Assembly (NCBI RefSeq): GCF_018603905.1
Contig: NZ_JAHFZZ010000011.1
Span: 299,599 to 363,598, forward strand
Origin: Nonomuraea sp. NEAU-A123
Lineage (GTDB): Bacteria; Actinomycetota; Actinomycetes; Streptosporangiales; Streptosporangiaceae
Direction: 5' to 3'
Length of the DNA: 64,000 nt
Shown piece after piece: positions 42,601 through 50,098 of this stretch (positions within the stretch are counted from its first letter, which is position 1; each line of letters begins with the position of its first letter). Made by a program: the position numbers and the translations under genes. The notes under the pieces were generated by a model that made no database searches, was not told where the DNA came from, and saw nothing but the letters and a program-made list of their open reading frames with translations.

Positions 42601-44022
42601 TTAAAGCGGGATGTTCCCGTGACGGCCACGGGTCGCCGACGCCGCGGCGAGCGCCATGGCGAGCTTGGGCCGGGTCTGCGCGGGGTCGATCACTTCGTCG
42701 ACGACGCCCAGGTCTACGGCGCGGGCGACGCCTCCTGCCACGCGGGTGTGCTCGGCGACGAGTTGCCGCCGAAGTTCCGCGCGCTCGTCGTCGTGCGCGG
42801 CGGCGAGCCGCTTCCGGTGCAGGATGCCCACCGCCGCCTCCGCGCTCATCACCGCGATCCTCGCCTCCGGCCAGGCGAACACCGCGGACGCGCCGAGCGA
42901 GCGGGAGTTCATGGCGATGTACGCCCCGCCGTACGACTGGCGCGTGACCAGCGTGACGCGGGGGACCGCCGCCTCGGCGAAGGCGTGCAGCAACTTGGCG
43001 CCCCGCCGGACCACGCCACCCCATTCCTGGGTGACGCCGGGCAGGTAACCGGGAACGTCGACGATCACGATCAACGGAATGCCGAACGCATTACACATGC
43101 GGACGAATCGCGAGGCCTTCTCGGCGCTCAGCGAGTCGAGGCAGCCGCCCATGCGCAGCGGGTTGTTGGCGATCACGCCGACGCTCCCGCCGCCCAGGCG
43201 GCCGAGGCCGACGACGATGTTGGCGGCCCAGCGCGGCTGCAGCTCCACGAAGGGAGTGCCGTCGTCGAGGATCTCGCGTAACAGCGGGCGCACGTCGTAG
43301 GCCCGCCGCGCCCGCTCCGGCAGCAGCGATCGCAGGTCCTTTCCGCCCAGCGCGGCGCGGGGGTCGACGCGGGAGCGGTGGGCCAGCAGCAGGGTCACCC
43401 GCCGGGCGGACTCGTAGGCGTCGCTCTCGGAGTCGACCACGATGTGCGCCACGCCCGACTTGCGGCTGTGCGTCTCGGCTCCGCCCAGCGACTCCATGTC
43501 GATCTGCTCACCGGTGACGGACCGCACGACGTCGGGGCCGGTCACGAACATCCGGCCGGCCTTGGCCATGATCACCACGTCGGTGAGCGCCGGACCGTAG
43601 GCGGCGGCTCCCGCGGCGGGGCCGAGGATGACCGAGATCTGCGGCACCCGCCCGGAGGCGCGGGTCATCGCGGCGAACATCCGTCCGACGCCGTCCATCG
43701 ACTCGACGCCGTCCGCCAGCCGGGCGCCGCCGGAATGCCACAGGCCGATCACCGGGCAGCCTTCGCGCACCGCCATGTCGATGGCGGCCACGATCTTCTC
43801 GCAGCCCGAGGAGCCGAGCGCGCCGCCCATGATGGCCGGGTCGGTGCAGTAGGTGACCACCTGGTGGCCCGCGATGCGGCCCATGACCGCGGACACGCCG
43901 CTGGCGTCGGGGTCATGCAGTGGCGTCACCGAGTCGGCGTCGAGCAGCCGGGCCAGCCGTACGGCCGGCGCGCGCTGGTCGAGCGGAAAGTGTTCCTGGG
44001 TGATCGGCGGGGTGGCGGTCAA
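42601..44022 (-). CDS. Acyl-CoA carboxylase beta (carboxyltransferase) subunit
   Basis: A 473-residue biotin-dependent carboxyltransferase. N-half SSGCEKIVAAIDMAVREGCPVIGLWHSGGARLADGVESM, oxyanion motifs GPAAGAAAYGPALTD, and C-half DVPGYLPGVTQEWGGVVRRGAKLLHAFAEA with RQSYGGAYIAMNSR. The specificity residue (Asp422 in PccB, Ile in AccB of Streptomyces coelicolor) is Ile369 here, so it is AccB-like with broad or acetyl preference. It needs an alpha subunit encoded elsewhere. Start is probably TTG 44022 after GGAAG; no ATG or GTG fits well. First gene of the extender operon. Confidence 0.88.
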   Translation of the reverse strand: MTATPPITQEHFPLDQRAPAVRLARLLDADSVTPLHDPDASGVSAVMGRIAGHQVVTYCTDPAIMGGALGSSGCEKIVAAIDMAVREGCPVIGLWHSGGARLADGVESMDGVGRMFAAMTRASGRVPQISVILGPAAGAAAYGPALTDVVIMAKAGRMFVTGPDVVRSVTGEQIDMESLGGAETHSRKSGVAHIVVDSESDAYESARRVTLLLAHRSRVDPRAALGGKDLRSLLPERARRAYDVRPLLREILDDGTPFVELQPRWAANIVVGLGRLGGGSVGVIANNPLRMGGCLDSLSAEKASRFVRMCNAFGIPLIVIVDVPGYLPGVTQEWGGVVRRGAKLLHAFAEAAVPRVTLVTRQSYGGAYIAMNSRSLGASAVFAWPEARIAVMSAEAAVGILHRKRLAAAHDDERAELRRQLVAEHTRVAGGVARAVDLGVVDEVIDPAQTRPKLAMALAAASATRGRHGNIPL

Positions 44023-44162
44023 CGCGGTCTTCCGTTCGCATTCAGGGTGGAAAAGATTGTTTCCCGCATGTTTCCTACCTCCAGCGCCAACGCTGAGGAC
44101 TTATCGTATGGATTCCAGCAGAACTGCTGGAAAATAGGCTTATCCATGCTCTATCTCCACAC

Positions 44163-44193
44163 AACCCTTACGAGTCCCCCTATGTGCCCTATA
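44163..44193 (-). promoter_or_regulatory. TAGGGGG/TAAGGG box facing the extender operon
   Basis: Minus-strand words TATAGGGC, CATAGGGGGAC and CGTAAGGGTTG, the last two 12 bases apart. About 140 bases upstream of the carboxylase start. Same type as other boxes in the cluster. Confidence 0.5.
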
Positions 44194-44402
44194 GCCTTGC
44201 CGAGGGAGGCAGAACGCCGGCCTCCCGGTGCCGTTCCCGGTCGCCGCGCCGGCGGGCGGAGCCGCCGTCGCGGCGCTCGCGTCCGCACGTCAAGCCCCGT
44301 GCCGCTCCGTATCCGGGTCGTCCCACCGGAAGGCGCCGACCCTGCGCAGGGGGAGTGAGTCGGAAAAGAATGGCTTTATCGCATATTGCGCCATAGTTGC
44401 CG

Positions 44403-44424
44403 CTAGGGGGGCCGGTAGGGGTTG
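44403..44424 (+). promoter_or_regulatory. TAGGGG repeat box upstream of rmlC-like gene
   Basis: CTAGGGGGGCCGG followed by TAGGGGTTG, repeats 12 bases apart, ending in TTGATT which could be a -35 element. Nearly the same words and spacing as 49996-50014 upstream of the VinN-like gene. Confidence 0.55.
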
Positions 44425-44449
44425 ATTCGCGCGTCTCCAGCGGCCAATC

Positions 44450-44480
44450 ATGGTGCCGTCATTTCGACGTACGGCACCAT
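44450..44480. promoter_or_regulatory. Perfect 10-bp inverted repeat in rmlC leader
   Basis: ATGGTGCCGT / ACGGCACCAT with an 11-base spacer, ending 24 bases before the rmlC-like start. Either an operator or a leader hairpin that affects translation. No known motif recognised. Confidence 0.55.
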
Positions 44481-44504
44481 TTCCTATGCCTGAAAGGTCA
44501 GCAC

Positions 44505-45116
44505 ATGGAGATAGCCGAGCTTGGAGTCGAGAGCGCCTTTCTGATCACGCCGGACGTTCACTCTGACCACCGGGGGCTTTTCCTCGAAGTGTTCAGCCAG
44601 CCGGTGTTCGAGCGGGCGGTGGGTCATCGGCTGTCTGTCGCCCAGCTGAACTGCTCGGTGTCCCGGCGCGGGACCATCCGCGGCATGCACGCCATCGCGC
44701 TGCCGGGCCAGGCCCGTTATGTCACCTGCGCCCAGGGGGGCATCGTCGACATCGTGCTCGACATCCGGGTCGGCTCGCCGACGTACGGCGCTCACGTCGC
44801 GGTAGAGCTGACCGCCGCGAACCGGCGGGCCCTGTATCTGGCGGAGGGGCTCGCGCACGGGTTCGCGCCGCTGACCGACGACGCCACCGTCGTCTACCTG
44901 TGTTCGAGCACCTGGTCTCCGGGCGCGGAGGTCATCATCAACGCGCTGGACCCGGAGCTCGGCCTGCCCTGGCCCACGGAGCCTGGCCCGGTGCAGTCGG
45001 ACAAGGACGCGGCGGCGCCGTCCCTGCGGGAGGCCAGGGAGCTCGGGCTGCTGCCCACTCTGGCCGAGTGCCAGGCGCGGTACGCCGAACTCGCCGATCT
45101 CACGTTGGCGAGGTGA
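44505..45116 (+). CDS. dTDP-4-keto-6-deoxyhexose epimerase (RmlC-like)
   Basis: A 203-residue cupin. GTIRGMHAIALPGQARYVTCAQGGIVDIVLDIRVGSPTYG and LYLAEGLAHGFAPL match RmlC/EvaD. Catalytic His62 is present. Two changes stand out: Arg71 where most RmlC enzymes have the enolate-stabilising Lys, and Trp137 where they have the sugar-stacking Tyr, which may alter which carbons (C3, C5) are epimerised. First gene of the plus-strand set leading to the PKS. It follows a hairpin and a TAGGGG box. Converts the RmlB product toward an L-sugar or a C3-epimer. Confidence 0.88.
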   Translation: MEIAELGVESAFLITPDVHSDHRGLFLEVFSQPVFERAVGHRLSVAQLNCSVSRRGTIRGMHAIALPGQARYVTCAQGGIVDIVLDIRVGSPTYGAHVAVELTAANRRALYLAEGLAHGFAPLTDDATVVYLCSSTWSPGAEVIINALDPELGLPWPTEPGPVQSDKDAAAPSLREARELGLLPTLAECQARYAELADLTLAR

Positions 45117-45121
45117 CGGTG

Positions 45122-46237
45122 ATGATCCCACTGTTCCGGGTGGCGATGTCTCCTGAGGCGCCGGCCAGGGCCGCCGAGGTCCTCGGCAGCGGCAGCATCG
45201 GCCAGGGAGCCAAGGTCGAGGAGTTCGAACGGGCCCTCGCCGGCCGGGTCGGCCGGGACGAGGTGGTCACGGTCAACAGCGCCACGGCGGGCCTGCACCT
45301 CGCCCTGCACATGGTCGCCCGCCAGGATGACGACGACGACGGCGAGGTGCTGTCCACGCCGTTGACCATGGAGGCCACCAACTGGGCGATCCTGGCCAAC
45401 CGGCTGCGCATCAAGTGGGTGGACGTCGACCCGGCCACCCTCAACGTCGATCTGGACGACCTCGCACGCAAGATCTCGCCGAAGACGCGAGCCATCATGA
45501 TCGTGCATTTCGCCGGTTATCCGGTCGACCTCGACCGTCTCCGCGCGATCATCGACCTGGCCGAGGCCAGATTCGGGTTCCGGCCACCGGTGATCGAGGA
45601 CTGCGCGCACGCGTGGGGCGCGACCTACGGCGGCGCGCCCATCGGCAGCCACGGCAATCTGTGCGTGTTCAGCTTCCAGGCCATCAAACACCTGACCTGC
45701 GGCGACGGGGGCGCCCTCGTCCTGCCGAGCGAGGAGCTCCGGCGGCGCGCCACGCGGCTGCGCTGGTTCGGCATCGACCGGACGGCCGACCGGCTCCGCA
45801 ACGCCCCGGACGTCACGGAGTGGGGCTTCAAGTTCCACATGAACGACATCAACGCCTCGATCGGCCTGGCCAACCTGCCGTGGGCGGACGACGTGCTGGC
45901 CCGGCACCGGGACAACGCCGCCTTCTACGACCGGGAGCTCGCCGGCGTCCCCGGCCTGGAGCTGACCGAGCGGGCCGCCGATCGCCGGTCCTCCTTCTGG
46001 ATCTATCCGATGAAGGTGGAGGACCGCGACGGCTTCATCAAGCGCATGGACGAGGCCGGGATCATGACCAGCAACGTGCACGAGCGGAACGACCTGCACA
46101 CGGCCGTGCGCCCGTACTCCGCCCTGCTGCCCGGCCTCGACCGGGTCGCTCCCCGCGTCGTGTGCGTTCCCGTCGGCTGGTGGGTCACCGAGGAGCAGCG
46201 CACGCACATCGCGGACACCATCAGGCGGGGCTGGTGA
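45122..46237 (+). CDS. DegT/DnrJ/EryC1 sugar aminotransferase
   Basis: A 371-residue PLP enzyme. Lysine in FSFQAIKHLTCGDGGALV (PLP anchor), EDCAHAWGATYGGAPIGSHG upstream, and GFKFHMNDINASIGLANL. These fit the sugar 3- or 4-aminotransferases that install an amino group on dTDP-keto-deoxysugars. Acts on a 4-keto sugar directly, or on a 3-keto sugar only if a 3,4-ketoisomerase exists elsewhere (none seen here). Five bases after the epimerase stop; GTG 45119 is an alternative start. Its stop overlaps the iminopeptidase start (GTGA). Confidence 0.9.
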   Translation: MIPLFRVAMSPEAPARAAEVLGSGSIGQGAKVEEFERALAGRVGRDEVVTVNSATAGLHLALHMVARQDDDDDGEVLSTPLTMEATNWAILANRLRIKWVDVDPATLNVDLDDLARKISPKTRAIMIVHFAGYPVDLDRLRAIIDLAEARFGFRPPVIEDCAHAWGATYGGAPIGSHGNLCVFSFQAIKHLTCGDGGALVLPSEELRRRATRLRWFGIDRTADRLRNAPDVTEWGFKFHMNDINASIGLANLPWADDVLARHRDNAAFYDRELAGVPGLELTERAADRRSSFWIYPMKVEDRDGFIKRMDEAGIMTSNVHERNDLHTAVRPYSALLPGLDRVAPRVVCVPVGWWVTEEQRTHIADTIRRGW

Positions 46238-47139
46238 CCTCGCCCGCCGCTCTCCAAACCAAGGGCACGGTGCCGTTCGGGGAGCACAAGACCTGGTACC
46301 GGGTCACCGGCACGCTGGGCGCGGGCCGGCCGGCCGTCGTCGTCCTGCACGGCGGACCCGGCAGCACGCACGACTACCTGGTCGGCCTCGCCGCGCTCGC
46401 CCAGCACGGCTGGCCCGTCGTGCACTACGACCAGCTCGGCAACGGCGGCTCCACGCACCTGCCCGACAAGGGGGCCGAGTTCTGGACTCCGCAGCTGTTC
46501 CTCGACGAACTGGACAACCTGCTGCTCAGGCTCGACCTCCGCGACGACTACGTGCTGGTCGGGCAGTCGTGGGGCGGCATGCTGGCCGCCCTGCACGCCT
46601 CGGCCAGACCGGAAGGCCTGCGCGGCCTGGTGGTCGCCGACGCCCCCGCCTCCTACCGGCTGTGGCTGCGGGAGATGCGGGTGCTGCGCGGCCGGCTGCC
46701 CGACGGCGTCGACGAGACGTTGCGCCGCCACGAAGCCGCGGGCACGACCGATTCGCAGGAGTACTTCGACGCGATGATGGTCTTCTACAACAGGCACGTC
46801 TGCACGCTGGACCCGTGGCCGCGCGAGTTCGTCGCCACGTTCATGGAGATCTACAACGACCCGACGGTCTACTACGCGATGAACGGGCCGAGCGAGTTCC
46901 ACGTGATCGGCTCGCTGCGTGACTGGGGCGTGGAGGACCGCGTCGCGGACATCGAGGTGCCCACCCTGCTGATCTCCGGGCGGCACGACGAGGCCACGCC
47001 CGCCACCGTGCGACCGTACTTCGACCTCATCCCCGACGTGCGGTGGGAGGTCTTCGAGGAGTCCAGCCACACGCCGCACCTGGAGGAGCCCGAGCGGTTC
47101 AGGCAGGTGCTGATCGAGTTCCTGAAAGGTCTGGGTTAG
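46234..47139 (+). CDS. Proline iminopeptidase-type amide hydrolase (VinJ-like)
   Basis: A 301-residue alpha/beta hydrolase. HGGPGSTHDY oxyanion loop (39-48), nucleophile Ser112 in VGQSWGGMLAAL, Asp in ISGRHDEATPA and His in ESSHTPHLEEP. In vicenistatin-type clusters the homologue removes the temporary N-terminal amino acid (alanyl) from the finished polyketide so the beta-amine can close the lactam. Its position between the sugar aminotransferase and the trans-acyltransferase gene agrees with that. Closely coupled by a four-base overlap. Confidence 0.87.
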   Translation: MTSPAALQTKGTVPFGEHKTWYRVTGTLGAGRPAVVVLHGGPGSTHDYLVGLAALAQHGWPVVHYDQLGNGGSTHLPDKGAEFWTPQLFLDELDNLLLRLDLRDDYVLVGQSWGGMLAALHASARPEGLRGLVVADAPASYRLWLREMRVLRGRLPDGVDETLRRHEAAGTTDSQEYFDAMMVFYNRHVCTLDPWPREFVATFMEIYNDPTVYYAMNGPSEFHVIGSLRDWGVEDRVADIEVPTLLISGRHDEATPATVRPYFDLIPDVRWEVFEESSHTPHLEEPERFRQVLIEFLKGLG

Positions 47140-47149
47140 TGAAGTGGAC

Positions 47150-48079
47150 ATGCGGACCGCGATCGTCTTCCCCGGCATGGGACCTACCCGGTTCTCCGAT
47201 GTCGCCTCGTTCATGCTCGGTAACCCCGCCGCGCGGCGCCTGGTCGCGCTCGCCGACGATGTGCTCGGCTACTCGCTGGCCGACCGCTTCCGCGATTCCG
47301 GCGCCGACTACTCCGAGGCGGCACAGGTGGCGTTCCTGGTGAACTGCCTGGCCCTGGCGGAGTGGGCCGAGCAGACGCTGGACGTCAACCCGCACCTGGT
47401 CGCGGGCCCGAGCTTCGGCGGCAAGGCGGCCGCCGCCTACTCGGGCGCGCTGTCGTTCTCCGACGCCGTGCGCATGACCGCGGGTCTGGCGCGCTGCGCG
47501 GACGACTACTTCGCGCACGAGCACCGGGACATCGTCACCTGCTCCTTCGTCCGCGTGCCCGAGGCCCGGCTGGCGGACCTGCTGGCGGAGCTGCGCGAGC
47601 GGGGCGAATGGCACGACGTCTCCTGCTACATAGATCACGACTTCTTCATGGTCTCGCTGCGGGAGCGGCAGGTGGAGTGGCTGGAAGGGCGGGTCCGGGC
47701 GATCGGCGGGCTGCCGCTGTACACGATGCGGCCGCCCATGCACTCGGCCGCCTTCGGGCCGCTGCGCAGGAGGGCCGAGGAGGAGGTGTTCGGTGAGCTG
47801 CGCTTCACCGACCCGCGGCTGCCGGTCGTCGACGATCACGACGGGACGCTGCTGACCGGCGCGGCGGGGGTGCGAGCCATGGTGCTCGACGGCTTCGTCC
47901 GGCCGCTGCGCTGGCCCGAGGTGGTGGCCACGCTGCGGCGGCTCGGTGTCACGAAGCTCTGCGTCAGCGGCCAGGACGCCATGTTCGGCCGGGTGCCGAT
48001 CACCACGCGGAACTTCACCGTGGTCCCGGTGAACCCGAGGATGGCGGTGCCGCCGCGGCCGTCGGTGCCCTCGGCCTGA
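47150..48079 (+). CDS. Trans-acting acyltransferase for the starter dipeptide (VinK-like)
   Basis: A 309-residue malonyl-transferase-fold protein starting IVFPGMGPTRFSDV. Active Ser88 in GPSFGGKAAAAYSGALSF (GxSxG) and catalytic His198 in MRPPMHSAAFGPL. It lacks the malonyl-binding Arg environment of FabD in the usual place, as in VinK, which moves the dipeptidyl starter from the stand-alone ACP to the PKS loading ACP. GTG 47144 is an alternative start. The stop is followed by a strong hairpin shared with the convergent ACP gene. Confidence 0.85.
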   Translation: MRTAIVFPGMGPTRFSDVASFMLGNPAARRLVALADDVLGYSLADRFRDSGADYSEAAQVAFLVNCLALAEWAEQTLDVNPHLVAGPSFGGKAAAAYSGALSFSDAVRMTAGLARCADDYFAHEHRDIVTCSFVRVPEARLADLLAELRERGEWHDVSCYIDHDFFMVSLRERQVEWLEGRVRAIGGLPLYTMRPPMHSAAFGPLRRRAEEEVFGELRFTDPRLPVVDDHDGTLLTGAAGVRAMVLDGFVRPLRWPEVVATLRRLGVTKLCVSGQDAMFGRVPITTRNFTVVPVNPRMAVPPRPSVPSA

Positions 48080-48101
48080 CGAGGCCCGCCGGGCCTCGTC
48101 A
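48077..48101. terminator. Bidirectional terminator between VinK-like and ACP genes
   Basis: An 11-bp perfect stem TGACGAGGCCC / GGGCCTCGTCA with a 3-base loop. It begins within the VinK-like stop codon and lies 13 bases from the convergent ACP stop. A very strong hairpin that could end both transcripts. Confidence 0.75.
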
Positions 48102-48113
48102 GGCGCCGGCCGG

Positions 48114-48356
48114 TCAGGCCGCGGAGATCCCCGAAAGGACCGTCCAGAGCGTGCCAGGAGTCTCGAACGTCTCCTTCGTCAGCGCGTCGTCCTTGAATCG
48201 CACCCCGTACGCCTCCTCAAGGGTGGCCAGGAGTTCGACGATGCCCAGCGAATCGAGGCCGAGGCCCGGCAGATCCGCATTTTCGAGGAGCTTCTCGGTG
48301 GCGGGCAGAAACGGCAGATGCGGCCGCAGGAGTTCTTCGAAGCGTGCATCCCACAT
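48114..48356 (-). CDS. Stand-alone acyl carrier protein for the starter unit (VinL-like)
   Basis: An 80-residue ACP with the phosphopantetheine site Ser36 in GLGLDSLGIVELL. Acidic and helical, complete in length. In vicenistatin-type systems the VinN-like enzyme loads the beta-amino acid on this ACP, where decarboxylation and capping occur. It is the only gene of the starter cassette on the minus strand, so its expression is driven from the short divergent region 48357-48448. Confidence 0.92.
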   Translation of the reverse strand: MWDARFEELLRPHLPFLPATEKLLENADLPGLGLDSLGIVELLATLEEAYGVRFKDDALTKETFETPGTLWTVLSGISAA

Positions 48357-48448
48357 GACAGTTGATTTCCTTTCTCAGTTTACCGAGAAAAAGCCTACGG
48401 CGCTGACGTTATCCGGCAACAATGTGAATGTCCATAATGGTGGATCAG

Positions 48449-49999
48449 ATGAATGCAGATTATCCGCGACCCCTCTATGCGCAATTCCTGCGCGGCCTGG
48501 CCATGGCCCCCGACCGGCCCGCCTTCCGGGTCGGCCCGGACACGGCGACCTACGCGGAGCTCCACCGGGCGGCCCTGCGCTGGGCGGGCTTCCTGCTGCG
48601 GTCGGCGCCGGGCCGGCCCGGCGCCGTGGGGGTCCTCGCGGACAAGGGGGGCACGGCGTACGCCGGCATCCTGGCCGGCCTCTACGCGGGAGCGGCGGTC
48701 GTGCCGCTCCAGCCGGACTTCCCGGCGTCCCGGACACGCCAGATGATCGAGGCCGCCGGGGTGTCGGCGCTGATCGTCGATGATCGCGGCCAGAAGCGGG
48801 CGGAGGACCTCCGCGCCCAGGGAGTGGACGTGCCGGTCCTTTCGCCCGACACGCTCGGTGGCGGGCGGGCCCTCGCCGCGCCGCGGCCGGTCGACGCCGC
48901 CGACGTCGCCTACGTGCTGTTCACCTCGGGGTCGACGGGCCGGCCCAAGGGGGTGCCCATCACGCACGGCAACACCGCGCACTACTTCCGGCTGCTGGCC
49001 GGACGCTACGACTTCACCCCCGATGACGTGTTCTCGCAGACCTTCGACCTGACCTTCGACTGCGCGATGTTCGACCTGTTCTGCGCCTGGGCCGCCGGGG
49101 CGACCGCAGTGGGGGTGCCGTCGCATGCGTACGGACACCTGCCGGAGTTCCTGGCCGAGCAGGGGATCACCGTGTGGTTCTCCACCCCCAGCGCGATCCC
49201 GCTGGTCCGCAGGACCGGTGGGCTGGCGCCGGGGGCGCTGCCGACCCTGCGCTGGAGCTTCTTCGCCGGAGAGGCGCTGAAGTGCGCGGACGCCGTCGAC
49301 TGGCAGCGCGCGGCGAGCGACTCCGTCATGGAGAACCTCTACGGCCCGACCGAGCTGACGATCACGATCACCGGTCACCGCTGGTCCCCGGAGACCTCAC
49401 CGGGCCGCTGCGTCAACGGCCTGTCCCCGATCGGCAGGGTGCATCCCGGCCACGGCCACCTCCTGGTCGACGACGCTGGCCGGCCCGTCCGCGACGAGGG
49501 CGAGCTGTGGATCACCGGGCCGCAGCTGACACCGGGATACCTCGATCCGGAAGACGACAAGGGCCGGTTCATCGAAGGGGACGGCCGTACCTGGTACAAC
49601 ACCGGCGACCGCGTCCGGGTCGCGGACAATGGCGAGCTCGTCTATCTCGGCCGCGCCGACGCCCAGGTGCAGGTGCACGGCTGGCGGGTGGAACTGGCCG
49701 AGATCGATCACGCCGTGCGCGGCGTGGCCGGCGTGGTGGACGCGGTGACGGTGAGCGCCGAGAACGACGGCACCGCCGTACCCGTCGTGTTCTACACCGG
49801 GAATCCGCTGGCGCCCACCGATTTCACCACCCGGCTCATCGAGACGCTGCCGGCCGGAATCGTGCCACGGCACTATCGCCATCTGGACGAGCTGCCGCTG
49901 AATCCCAACAGAAAAGTCGACCGGGCCGGTCTGCGCGCGCTCGCCGCGGGTCTGGTACAGAAACGCGGGCGCGCCCAGGAAGGGGGAGGGGCGCTTTAG
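48449..49999 (+). CDS. Amino acid adenylating enzyme capping the starter (VinM-like)
   Basis: A 516-residue stand-alone adenylation domain of NRPS type: LFTSGSTGRPKGVPITHGN (A3), FDLTFDCAMFDLFCAW (A4, with Asp that binds the alpha-amino group), NLYGPTELTITIT (A5), YNTGDRVR (A7) and NPNRKVDRAGL (A10 Lys). No carrier or condensation domain follows. Counterpart of VinM, which adds an L-alanyl cap to the ACP-bound beta-amine. ATG 48449 has a weak GGTGG site; ATG 48428 is an upstream alternative. Divergent from the ACP gene. Confidence 0.85.
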   Translation: MNADYPRPLYAQFLRGLAMAPDRPAFRVGPDTATYAELHRAALRWAGFLLRSAPGRPGAVGVLADKGGTAYAGILAGLYAGAAVVPLQPDFPASRTRQMIEAAGVSALIVDDRGQKRAEDLRAQGVDVPVLSPDTLGGGRALAAPRPVDAADVAYVLFTSGSTGRPKGVPITHGNTAHYFRLLAGRYDFTPDDVFSQTFDLTFDCAMFDLFCAWAAGATAVGVPSHAYGHLPEFLAEQGITVWFSTPSAIPLVRRTGGLAPGALPTLRWSFFAGEALKCADAVDWQRAASDSVMENLYGPTELTITITGHRWSPETSPGRCVNGLSPIGRVHPGHGHLLVDDAGRPVRDEGELWITGPQLTPGYLDPEDDKGRFIEGDGRTWYNTGDRVRVADNGELVYLGRADAQVQVHGWRVELAEIDHAVRGVAGVVDAVTVSAENDGTAVPVVFYTGNPLAPTDFTTRLIETLPAGIVPRHYRHLDELPLNPNRKVDRAGLRALAAGLVQKRGRAQEGGGAL

Positions 50000-50014
50000 G
50001 GGGGCGGTAGGGGT
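49996..50014 (+). promoter_or_regulatory. TAGGGG repeat box upstream of VinN-like gene
   Basis: TTAGGGGGGCGG followed by TAGGGGTC, repeats 11 bases apart, immediately after the VinM-like stop. A TTGAAA (50019-50024) just downstream could be a -35 element. Matches the box at 44403-44424 almost word for word. Confidence 0.55.
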
Positions 50015-50098
50015 CTATTTGAAATAGGGATTCGAGATAACTTTTCAGTGATTCGATATTCGCTGATATTCCTTTCCCACATAGGCGGGAGGACGATA

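Larger units (their letters stand above)
44023..44504. other. Divergent regulatory region between extender operon and rmlC-like gene
   Basis: 482 bases without a convincing gene. It holds box motifs facing both directions (44163-44193 on the minus strand, 44403-44424 on the plus strand) and a perfect 10-bp inverted repeat (44450-44480). Small frames here lack ribosome-binding sites. Confidence 0.6.

Noticed and set aside
44023..44504. Small plus-strand frames in the intergenic region before the rmlC-like gene
   Set aside because: No ribosome-binding sites and no conserved features; the region is dominated by regulatory repeats.
44505..45116. RmlC-like gene as a sugar 3,4-ketoisomerase
   Set aside because: Length and motifs (RGMH, LYLAEGLAHGF) are those of 3,5-epimerases, not of the shorter FdtA/Tyl1a cupins.
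48371..48390. TTTCTC / GAGAAA dyad between the ACP and VinM-like genes
   Set aside because: Only 6-bp arms in an AT-rich stretch; too weak to call an operator.
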